Below, piece after piece: positions 51,182-61,066 of a stretch of 64,000 nt of DNA. Positions within the stretch are counted from its first letter, which is position 1, and the number at the start of each line of letters is the position of its first letter. The notes beneath the pieces were generated by a model, which saw only the letters and a list, made by a program, of their open reading frames with translations, made no database searches and was not told the origin of the DNA. This DNA is from Camarhynchus parvulus (lineage: Eukaryota; Chordata; Aves; Passeriformes; Thraupidae), in NCBI RefSeq assembly GCF_901933205.1, contig NC_044574.1, forward strand, positions 2,296,501 to 2,360,500, read 5' to 3'. Position numbers and translations under genes: made by a program.

Positions 51182-54135
51182 CTACCTTCTCTTGTCCTTG
51201 ATGCTGTAGTGCAGCAGGAGGGGCGCAGGCTGTGGGGCAAGGGGGGGTCAGGGCTGGGGGATTCCAGCCAAGGACCCCCCGCTTGGGGCAGAGACCCCAG
51301 ATCCCAGCCCAGGGAACCCCTCCAGACAGGGATACCCCAATCCCAGCCCATGGCCCCAAACCCCAGCCCAGGACTCCCTCCTAGGGCAGGGATCCCAAAC
51401 CTCAACCCAGGGATACCCCAATCCCAGTCCATGACCCCAAACCTCAGCCCAGGACCCCCCAGACAGGGACACCCCCATCCCAGCCCATGGCCCCAAACCC
51501 CAGCCCAGGACTCCCTCCTAGGGCAGGGATCCCAAATCCCAGCCCAGGGACACCCCAATCCCAGTCCATGACCCCAAACCCCAGCCCAAGATCCCCTTGA
51601 GGCAGAGACCCCAAACCCCAGCCCAGAAGTCCCCTGGTACAGGGACTCCAATCCCAGCCCAGGGACATCCCTGGGGCTGCACCCCAAACTTGGCCAACTC
51701 CTTTGAGGACCCCCCAGATCACCACTGCAGCCACTGACATTAAAGATCCTCAATCCCCCAACCCCACACTGCCCCGAACCACCCCCAGAGGGTCACCCCA
51801 CCACTCCCCTGGCAGGGTAAACCCCAAAATCAGAGGCTGCCATCCCTTAGGATGGATGCACACCTTGCCAAACCAGCGTGAGAGCCAGAGCTGCTTCATT
51901 GTCATGTGGTCGGGGAGGGGCTCGTTGTCAAACAGGATCTGCACCTGTACACAGAGGCTGCATCAGGGGGGCCAGGACACCCCTGGGGGCTGGGACCCCC
52001 CCGGGACCCCCACTCACGTGCTGCAGGGACAGCCCCAGCCGGTGGCACAGGACCCTCCGCAGGTGTCGGATCTGTGCCCTCACGGAGCACCTCACGTATT
52101 TCTGCTGTGAGGAGCAGAGAGGGTTGGGGGCTGTGGGGGTCTCCAGGGACCCCACACACCCCTCGCAGGGCCAGGGTGACAGCTGGGGGTCAGGCCTGGG
52201 GTCTGCAGGGATCTCCACTCACCTGCAGCATGGCCTTGCTCTTGTCCTTGCTGGAGCTGCAGCAGGAAGAGAAAGGAACACGTGTCCATGGTCTCACGGG
52301 TTGGGGGGCATGCCCAGTGTCCCCTGTGTCCCCTCCCCACCCCACTGAGGGGCTGCAGCCCCGCTGGACTCACCTCAGTTTCTCCAGGCAGAGCGAGACG
52401 TGCTCATCGTAGCGGAAATAGTGAGCGCGCGAGTGGTCAAAGGTGCTGTAGGGGAGCCCCATGGGGTCACCCCCCACCGTGTCTGGGGACACAGGTGGCA
52501 CCGTCAGCCCCCTGTGTCCCTGACAGCCCCCAGCACCGCGGCTGGCTGCCCCCTGTACCCCCCTGTGCCCCCCAGTCCCACCGTCACCGCTGGGCTGCGT
52601 CACCCGGTCGAGGCCTCGGGACTGGTAGAACTCCCGGATCCGCTTCTCCTCACCTGCAGGGGACAAGTGGCTCAGGGATACACCTGGGCCCAGATGGCCC
52701 TGAGAGCAGTCCCTGGCTGTCCTCCCTCCCTCCCACCATGTCCCCATCTCCCTGTCCATACCCCATTCCTGTCCCCATGTCCCCCATACTGTGCTGCAGG
52801 CCATGTCCCCTGAGCCCCCCTGTGTCCCTCATACTGTGCTGCAGGCCATGTCCCCTGAGCCCCCCCGTGTCCCCTGTGTCCCCTTACTGTGCTGCAGGCC
52901 GGGCACCAGCTTGTAGACGATGTCCTGCATGACCCTGTCCAGTTTGAGGTTGAGCAGCGGCTGCGTCTCGTGGATCTTGGTGTTGCACATGGGGCAGTAC
53001 TTGCTGGTCTGCAGGTACTTCACGATGCAGCTCTTGCAGACTGGGGACAAGGACAGGTGTGGGAGGGCTGGGACTGCCCCCCCAGAGCCCCCCCAAGCCC
53101 CCCAGGTGGGTGGGGACACTCACAGGTGTGCAGGCACTCGGTGATGGTGGTGGCGTCGATGAAGTACCCGGCGCACAGGAAACACACGATGTGCTCGTTC
53201 AGCTCCTTCATCTTCACCTTCACCTCCTCCTGGGGGGGACACACAGCACTGTCACCTGGAGCATGCCATGGCCACCCCCACCTGTCACCTGGAGACCCCC
53301 GAGACCCCTCTCATCCTTCAGCTGGAACCCTTTAGCCCAAGGAGCTTCTCCTGCCGTTCCCTTAATATGCTAAAAAACAGGATTTTGGGGAGTTGCAACT
53401 CTTGTTTTACTTTAATATGCCAGAAAACACATTCTGAAGGGCTGGACACCCTCATCTTGCTAAAATATGTCAGAAAATGGGATTTTGTACGGATTGCTCC
53501 TTGTTTTCCATTATTACACTAGAAAATGGGATTTTGAGAGGCTGGCCTCACTATCTTAATTTAAAATGCCAGAAAATGGGATTCTAGGAGGGGCATGACT
53601 GCTGCTTGCTCTTATTATGCCAGAAAACAGGATCTGGGGGGCGCTGTACCTCCTGTCTTCCATTATTATGGCAAAACACGGGATTTTGGGGTGCTGCACC
53701 CCTTGTATTGCCTTAACATGCCAGAAAACAGGACTGACCACTCTGTATTCCATTATTACGCTAGAAAACGGGATTTGAAGGAGGCTGGATACCCTGTTTT
53801 GCCTTATTATATCAGAAAATGAGATTTTGGGGGTCCGGGGACACCCCCAGCCCGGCGCCGGCCCCGATCATTGACCACGCCCCCTTTTCCAAGCCCCGCC
53901 TTCCCGCACCGCCCCTCGGTCTCACAGCGCCCCCCAGCGGCATCGCCGCGGCACCTCCCGTCCCCTCCCGAGCTGGCCCCCGGTGTCGCCGCCACCGCCT
54001 CCTCCCGGTGCCTCCCGCCCTCCCGGTACGGCCGCTCGCCTCGTTCCGCAGCGGGTCCATCTTGTAGACGGCCTGGAGCTGGTTCCGCAGCCGCATGGCG
54101 ATGGCCATCGGGCCCCCCTGAGGAGGCGACGCCAT
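51182..54135 (-). CDS. PCGF1: Polycomb group RING finger protein 1 (NSPC1)
   Basis: Core subunit of the variant PRC1.1 complex, pairing with RING1/RNF2 to ubiquitinate H2A and with BCOR through its RAWUL domain. Exons: 54041-54135, 53124-53229, 52888-53040, 52588-52653, 52374-52482, 52223-52256, 52018-52101, 51864-51944 and 51182-51229. All phases fit and no frame break is seen. In order: [20 protein letters not shown], a C3HC4 RING ([39 protein letters not shown]), [40 protein letters not shown], then the RAWUL region ([50 protein letters not shown]). This is nearly identical to mammalian PCGF1. Intron 1 uses a GC donor (GAG then GCGAGC), while all others are GT. Intron 3 carries two copies of the exon-3 donor edge. 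Confidence 0.97.
51245..51700. repeat. CCCCAAACCCCAGCCCAGGA repeat in PCGF1 intron 8
   Basis: About eleven units of 35-45 bases (CCCAAACCCCAGCCCAGGAC, CTCCCTCCTAGGGCAGGGAT) including a duplicated block of roughly 130 bases. Confidence 0.88.
52782..52902 (-). repeat. PCGF1: Duplicated 3' edge of PCGF1 exon 3
   Basis: On the minus strand GGCCTGCAGCACAGTA occurs three times: the true exon-3 end and donor (around 52886-52901) and two copies downstream in intron 3, starting near 52833 and 52788 in plus coordinates. Spacers contain GGGCTCAGGGGACATGG. The copies keep the last 13 exonic bases and the GT. Confidence 0.9.
53360..53825. repeat. 49-base minisatellite in PCGF1 intron 1, about 10 copies
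   Basis: Copies begin near 53366, 53413, 53464, 53512, 53562, 53615, 53663, 53715, 53755 and 53804 with ATTATGCCAGAAAACAGGAT followed by TTTGGGG and CCTTGTTTTCC. The AT-rich array is sharply bounded by GC-rich sequence. Confidence 0.9.
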
Positions 54136-54500
54136 CTTAGAGCCGCCTCCGCCTGTGGCCTCGCGCACTTCCGTGTTCGGGGCGGGGCCGCGGCGAGCGG
54201 CGGGACTACAACTCCTAGCGTGCCCCGCGAGTCTCCAGTGGCGGCGTGCAGCGCAAGCTCGGCCCTGTGCTGATCCTTCCCCAAGACCCACGGGGAGAGG
54301 CCCGGGATCCCGAGACTCCCCGACCTCGTCCGTGAGGGCGACTCGCCGCCAGCCGCCGCCACCGGACCCGCCGTGTTTAGGGGAGGGCGTTCCCGGCACT
54401 GGCCAATAGCGAGAGGGCGCGCTCTTGACGGACAGCAGCGGCCGCCAATCAGAGAGGGCTCTGCGTGCGCGTGGTGCTGCGGAAAGCCGCCGGAGGGCAG
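54136..54500 (-). promoter_or_regulatory. PCGF1: PCGF1 promoter with YY1, ZNF143-like and CCAAT motifs
   Basis: The start codon itself lies in AAGATGGCG (YY1 consensus, 54131-54139 region). ACTACAACTCCTAGCGTGCC at about 54207-54226 closely resembles the ZNF143/Staf element. CCAAT-type motifs lie near 54402 (GCCAATAG) and 54446 (GCCAATCAG). The region is CpG-rich and TATA-less. Roles are inferred from motifs. Confidence 0.6.
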
Positions 54501-54579
54501 CAGAGCAACGCGGGGGAACGGGAGGGGCGGTGCGGGGGGGCAGCGGGAGTGCGGGGGGCACGGGAGGGAACCGAGGGAC

Positions 54580-54840
54580 CGGGGTCTGAGGGGGTTTGAA
54601 GGGATCTGAGGAGGCCTGAAGGGATTTGAGGGGTTCTGAGGGGAGTCTGAGGGGATTTGAAGGGATCTGAGGAGGCCTGAAGGGATTTGAGGGGATCTGA
54701 GGGAGTCTGAGGGGTTCTGGGGGGTCTGGGGGGTCTGAGGAGGCCTGAGGGGATTTGAGGGGGTTTGAGGGGATCTGAGGGGGTCTGAGGAGGTTTGAGG
54801 GGATCTGAGAGGGCCTGAGGGGTCTGGAGGCTGCGAGGGG
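54580..54840. repeat. GGGGATCTGAGGGGGTCTGAGG repeat
   Basis: Roughly 24 copies of a 10-11-base unit (GGGATTTGAG, GGGGTCTGAG, GAGGCCTGAAG) upstream of PCGF1. Confidence 0.9.
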
Positions 54841-55039
54841 GCATGAAGGGGACGAGGAGTCCGGGTGGGGCGCGGGGTACACGCGGGGGACTCGGGGTGG
54901 GTGGTTTAGGGGGGTCCGTGAGGTGCGGGAGATCTGAGGGGGCTCGGGGGGTCTGGGAGGGTTCGGGAGGGGACACCGGGATGTCCCGACGGGGGCACAG
55001 CGTGAACGGGCTCAGGGATGCAGCGGCACCGGCAGGGTT

Positions 55040-55520
55040 GAGGTGTTTGCCCCGGCAGTTCGGGGTACCGGGACACTTTGGAGTGCCGGGGTTCAGGAAG
55101 GGTTGGGGTGCTGGGGTGTCGCTGGGGTACCAGCGTGGCACAGTTTGGGGTGTCGCGCTGCTGTTGCTGCTGATATTTGGGGTGTCCGGTGCTGGAGTGC
55201 TGGCATGGTTGAAGTGCTGGCAGTTTGAGGTGTCGAGTCCCGGGGTGCTGACAGTTTGGGATGCTGCAGTTTGGGGTGCCGGGGTGCTGCACTTTGGGTT
55301 GCCGAGGTGCTGGCAGTTTGGGATGCTGCAGTTTGGGGTGGAGGGGTGCTGCAGTTTCGGGTGCCGCAGTTTCGGGTCCCGAGGTGCTGGCAGTTTGGGG
55401 TGCCGAGGTGCTGCACTTTGGGGTGCCCGGGTGCTGACAGTTTGGGGTACCGAGGTGCTGGCACTTTGGGGTGTTGCAGTTTGGAGTACCGAGGTGCTGG
55501 CACTTCGGGGAGCCAGCGGA
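55040..55520. repeat. GTGCTGGCAGTTTGGGGTGC repeat
   Basis: About 20 units of 21-24 bases (GGTGCTGCAGTTTGGGGTGC, CGAGGTGCTGGCAGTTTGGG) in intergenic DNA between PCGF1 and TLX2. It resembles, but is not identical to, the GGTGCAGG array at 8.9-10 kb. Confidence 0.9.
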
Positions 55521-58500
55521 GCAGCCCGCAGCCCCACCCGGCGCAGCCGGAGCCACGCTAATGAAGGTTTGGCTCAGGGGAAGCAGCGGCCGCGCTAATG
55601 CGGAGCCGAGCCGAGTTCCCCACGGCCCTCAGAGCCCCCCACGGCTCCTCACCGACTGTGCCACCCCCCCGGACCCCAGAGCGGACGGCGGGGAAGGCTG
55701 GTCCATGCCAGGGAGTGGGAGCGGGCAGAGGAACACGGCGGGACCCCCGGGCAGGGGCTAGCACCCACCACCGCAGCGTGGAGCTCCTGGCACACAGCCG
55801 CGCTGCCAGCCCTGCTCTGGTACCGGCTCCGCACGGGCTGCCGCGGCCAGGGACCGGGCGGGTTTGGGGCTCCTGGATGCGTCCCGGCATTGTCCTGGTC
55901 TTGGTCATGATCCCGGTCCCGGTCCCGGTCCCGGATACGGGTCACAGCACTTACTCCACCCTTCAGTTCCCTCAGCTGTGCCCGCTGCCACACCGGAGCG
56001 TCTCAGCACCGAGCCCCGGTGACCCCGGTGCCAGCCCCTCGTCCCGGGCGGCGCACGGTGTGTGGCCGAGCCCCGGGACCAACACGAACCGCTCCCGGTG
56101 CCGGGGCGCCGGCGGGCAGAGGCTCCGCACCGGCCCCCCCCCCGCCGCCCGCCCGCACACCCCCTGCCCGCGCCTCCGGGGAGGCGAGAGTGCGGCGGGG
56201 CCGGTGACCCCCGGCTGGGGAGGGTCCGGTCCCATCTGTACCTACCAGGAGCCATCCGGGGAGGGGCGGGGGTCACAGCGGGGCCAGCGCGGCCCCACGG
56301 CGGGGCAGCATCGCTTTCTGAGAACCGGCACCGCACCCGGCACCGGCACCGCGAGTCCCTGCTCTGCGGGTGGCTCTGGCGTGGGCCCCGCGGGACCGAG
56401 GGCGGAGAGCACGTCCCGGGGCTGGGGTCCCGGCAGCCGGTACTCCCGGAGCCGCCCCCGCCAGGCGAGGCCGCGGATCCATCTCGCCGTTAATAATTGA
56501 TGGCGGGAGCCGCCGGGGCTGCGCGGGGCTGGGGGACCGAGGCTTTTAGCTCAGCCCTGCTCAGATATTCAGCTCCATTTCCGCGGCACGGCCGGGGCGG
56601 CTTCTTCTGGGAAGCGCTGCCGGGAGCTTTCCCGGCCGGAGCCCTCGCTGGGGCTGAGCGAGGCTGGGCTGAGGCTGGACACGCTCATGGCCGCAGTGGT
56701 GCAGGGCAGCAACATTAGCTCCCCCCACCTCTACGCCCGTCAGGTGAATTAGGGACCCCCCAAGGGAGGCAGGGGACCCCCAGGGTGGACAGAGGTCCCT
56801 GTTAGATCGGGCAGGGTGGATAGGAGTGCCCTATTAATCCCTCTGAGGTGGGCAGGGGTCCCTGTAGGGCAGCGGGGGCTGGGTGCTCATGGACTGAGCT
56901 CCTGCCTAATGCACCGAGTACATCTGCAAAATCCAATTAACCTTCGATAACGAGGCGCTGAGCGACGTGGCTGTCAGCGGCCACCAGCCACCGGCACGCT
57001 GTGGTCCCCCCGACGGGCACCAGCCCACCACGACAACCCCCAGGCCGGGCAGACCCCCCAAAAAACCCCCGGCTGGTGTCGAACCGTGGGGAGGTGAGGA
57101 TGGAGTACCCTGAGGACACCCGGTGTGCCCAGCCATGTGTCCCGTGCCTCCTGGGCGCTGCTCCCACTGACCATTGGAGCTGTAGCTGCCTGTCCTGCAG
57201 CCCGAGCAAGGGGGGTGCTGTGTGTGCCCCCCACTCCCACAGCACCCACCCTGTCCCCTGCTCCATCCCTCCCCCCCCTCCGAAAGCCCGGGGGCTCTCA
57301 GCTCCCGCTCCGCTTGCATCCATCCCCTCTGCACCCCCCAGCCCACACTGTGCCCCCCAGCCCTTCTGACCCACAGCGCTGGGGTCCCCAGAGGGTTTGA
57401 GGGGCTGGCCCGTGCCACACCCCGAGTCCGGACCCGCAGTCCCCCCTGTCCCCCGCCGCAGGGGCCGCAGCCTGGCGGTGCCCGGGGGAGCAGCCCCCCA
57501 GCAGCCGCTGTTGCCGTCACCGTGCAGCCGCCCACGCACCCATGTGGCACCCGGCTCCTCCCCGAGGACACCGCGCAGACGCCGAGGGCCACCACCGTGA
57601 CGTCCGAGCGGGCGACTCGGCCGTCGGGTCCGCGGCAGCCCGCGGGGGCCATCCGCGGCCACGGTGACCCCATCCCAACCCCACAGCGGTCCCATGCCGG
57701 CTCCATCCCATCCCCATGCCGGCCCCATCCATCCTCATGCCAGCGCTCCCGGCGTGCCAGCCGGGTCGGGGTGGGCACCGCGCCCACCGGCTGCTGCCGC
57801 CTCACCCCGCGCACCCCGTCCGGGTGCCGGCGCCCGCGGCGGGCGGGCGGCGGGGGGCACCGGGAGTGTTTCATGCGGTTAAGAAGTGTCTGATTGAGGC
57901 AGGAGGCGCCAGCAGCTCCCCCGGGAGCCGCAAGCCAAGGACTGGAGGACCAAATGCAGGCTAAAGTAATCCAATCTGGGCTGGTTCATCTAATTAGCCC
58001 AGAATTAACCCAGCAGCCAGAGAGGAGCTGACTGTCCCTCCAGTTTGCCAGCGGGTTTGGGGGGAAGCGGGAGGAAGAAGGGGACGTCCAGCGGTAATGA
58101 GATTACGGGGGGGAGCGGGCGGGAGCGGGCGCGCGGCAGCCTCTGGCCGGTGGGAGCGTGGGGCCCCGCCAGGTCCCCGCCGCGCCACCGCCGTAATGGC
58201 CGGGCCACCGGGCCGGCACCGGGGACAGGCACGGACCCGTCCCAGCGACCCCCGCCCCGGCAGCAGCTTCGGAGCCCGCGGCGTCCCCGTGAGGGACGGA
58301 AGCACCGGCACCGGCGGCACCGGGGACGCGGCACCACGAAGCCGCGCAGCTGCACCGGCAGCCCCGGGGCACGGTGGGGGACGGGGCGAGGAGCCCCGGC
58401 AGCTTCGGGCAGCACCTCCGCGGTGGGGTGGGCAGGGGCCGGATCCCACAGACCCCATGTGTGACCCCCTGCTCTCAGGGGCAGAAGGGCGTGGAGGGCG

Positions 58501-60720
58501 CGGGGCGGGGAGATGCTGGTGCAGCTCTGGCAGTGGCAGGGCCCGGTGCTGCGCTGGCTGAAGGCTGATTCCCTGCTGGAACTGGGCAAATGCCCTGTTT
58601 TCTGTCACATCCCCTCCAGCTGTCACTGCCACCCACGAGAACCGCCCGGCCCAGCCCCTTGGGGTGGGAGGGGGGACACAGAGGACACAGAGGGCCCTGC
58701 TGTGGTCGGGAAATGAGGAAGGGTCTGTACTGGCGCACCGGGGGGTTCTAGGTGCAGGGACCCTGCCTGGTCCCCACGGTGGCTCAGGGGACCCTGGAGC
58801 AGAAATAGGGACACAGCCTGCTTCCAGGTGGCCCAAGGGTCACCGGGAAGACAGAGCCAGCAGCACAAGGTGGTGACACCTTGGCTAGTGGGGTCCCTGG
58901 GAGGGAAACACCCTACACCCACAGCCAGGGTGGGAAGGGGCTCAGAACTCCTTGAGCACCCTCAGTTCTTCCCCTCCCTCCCAGGGCACCCTGGTCGTGC
59001 TGCCGGAGGGTGCCGGGCAGGGGGGGCTGCTCCGGCCGGGGGTGCCTCCTGCAGACCCCCGTGGGCGTGGGGCGGGCCCTGGCGCAAGCAGGCGCCGGGA
59101 GAGCCCGCACTGCCCCGGGCCCCGTCCCAGCCCCCCAATCCATCTCCCAGCCCGGCAGATTCCAGCCCCTGGGCACGGCAACATCTGCCTCCTGCTCCGG
59201 GTTCAATTAACCTGCTGCCGCCTCCTCCTCCGGCACCGGCCATTTCCTCCCACTGCCACTGTCACCGCTGTCACTGCCGCCACTGTCACCGCTGTCACTG
59301 CCACTGCCGCCGCCATGGCTGCACCCCACGGGGTCACAGCGGGTCTCTTTGCCGCAGCAGACCCGGAGCCGGTGGCTTTTTCCTGGTGGAAAAACCACAG
59401 TGGGACCCCTGGGATTTGTCCCGGCACCTGCCGGGCTGCGAGCAGGGAACGGCAGAAAGCCGCGGCGCCTGCAGGGCAGGGTCCCGGTGCTGTGTCCCCC
59501 TCCCCTTCTGGGCACACGAGGCTCCGTCGGTGCCCCGGGTGTGGAGAGGAGCAGCTCGGCCGCTCCCGGTGCTGGGATGGGCTGTGGGCATGGCCGAGGG
59601 TGGCACAGGCGTGTGCCCGTGCAGCCTCGGTTCCCGCGGCCCCACACCGGGCAGAGCTGCGGCCGCAGGGACGGGCACCCCGCACTGCGGCGAGCCTGGG
59701 ACCACGCGGTACCCCCCGCTGCCCCTGGGATGCGAGGTGCCCCGGGGTGTGCAGTGCCCCCGGTGCGGCAGCTGCAGCCCCCGGTGCCGCCGTGATTTAC
59801 AGGCGCAGGCCCCGGTAATGTCATTTGCCCCAGACCGGTGGCGCCAGGGTGCCCGGGAAGCCGCCGCCGCCTCCGCCCCACCAGCCCCTGTCCCGGGGCC
59901 GTGACCCACTCGGCAGCCGCGGGGAACCCACCCGCGGGGCGTCGCTGTCGCGATAGTCGCCGGAAGACCCGACCGAGCCAGTGCCGCTCTCCGCTGCCGT
60001 TACCGCCCGCCGACGGGGCCGGGCTGGGCTCTGTGACCGGGAAAGGCGGGCGGGGAGCAGGGGTCCATCCCAGGGAACGGCGGGTCGGGAACCGGGGTCT
60101 ATCTCCGGGAATGGCGGGGCCAGGGGTGTCGGACTCCATCCCCGTGAACGGTCTGGTCCGTGGAAAACGGGGTCCGTGATACCGGGAACGGCTGGTCCCG
60201 GGGAGGGGGGGATTCATGGCCCGGGAACTGAAGGTCGGTGTGGGGTCGGTGCCCCGGGAAAGGCGATTCCCTGGGAACTGAGATCCCAGATACCGGCAAC
60301 GGCGGCTCGAGGAGATTGGGATCCGTGTCCCGGGACGTGTCCGTGTTCTGGGAACGGCGGGTCGGAACAACCCCTGGGTGCCCGCACAGGGCGCGTTGGC
60401 TGCGGGGCCGCCAGATCCATTCGCTGCCGTACGGACGGGCTCGGTCCGTACGCCCCGCGGTAACGGCGCTGGGGCAGGGGGGCTTCGTGCGCCCCGGGAG
60501 GGGCGGCTGGAAGCGCCGACGGGGCTGCGGACGGAGCGGGGACGCGAAAAGGCGCCGCGCTGCTGCCCGGTGCGACAGCGGCTCCGCTGGACCGGGTAGG
60601 CGGTCCGGCGGACTCCCCGGCGGGGCGAACGGGCACGGAGCCGTCGGGACCCGACGGGCCCGTCCGCTTGTCCCGGAGCCGGGGCGAAGGCCCGGAGCGG
60701 CGGGGGCGGGGGGGGTCCCG
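55521..60720. other. PCGF1-TLX2 intergenic DNA with candidate regulatory islands
   Basis: No exons recognised on either strand. AT-richer, complex islands: 56490-56515 (CGTTAATAATTGATGGC), 56895-56960 (CCTAATGCACCGAGTACATC, AAATCCAATTAACC) and 57870-58030 (GGTTAAGAAGTGTCTGATTG, AAAGTAATCCAATCTGGGC, CATCTAATTAGCCC, AGAATTAACCCAGC), plus 59205-59220 (GGTTCAATTAACC). A CACTGTCACCGC repeat lies at 59250-59310, and GGGAACGGCGGGTCGGGAAC units lie at 60030-60370 beside the TLX2 CpG island. Confidence 0.45.
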
Positions 60721-61066
60721 GGACGGGGGCGGGGCCCCGGGCTGTCAATCACGGGGCGCGGCCGCCAATCAGGGCGCAGGCGGTGGGAGTTCGGCCGGTC
60801 CGGATGGAGCGGGGCAGAAAAGCGCGTCCCGCCAGGGCCCGCAGCCCACCCGCGCTCCCGCCCCGGGGCCGCCAGCGGCTGCGAGCCATGCCCCGCACCC
60901 TGCCCCGGGTCCGCACCCGCACCCGGCACCTGCCCCGCACCTTGCTCCGGGCCCGCACCTCGCACCGCGTCCTGCCCCGCACCGGGCGCTCCGTGCCCGT
61001 CGCCGCCGCCGCCCCCGCCGCCCCCCGGCCATGCCCGCGCCCCCGCCGGCTCTGAGCGCGGCCGGG
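60721..61066 (+). promoter_or_regulatory. TLX2: TLX2 promoter/CpG island
   Basis: Extremely CpG-rich sequence before the TLX2 start, with GTCAATCACG and GCCAATCAGG (CCAAT boxes, reading CCAAT at about 60763). No TATA box is seen. Confidence 0.45.
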
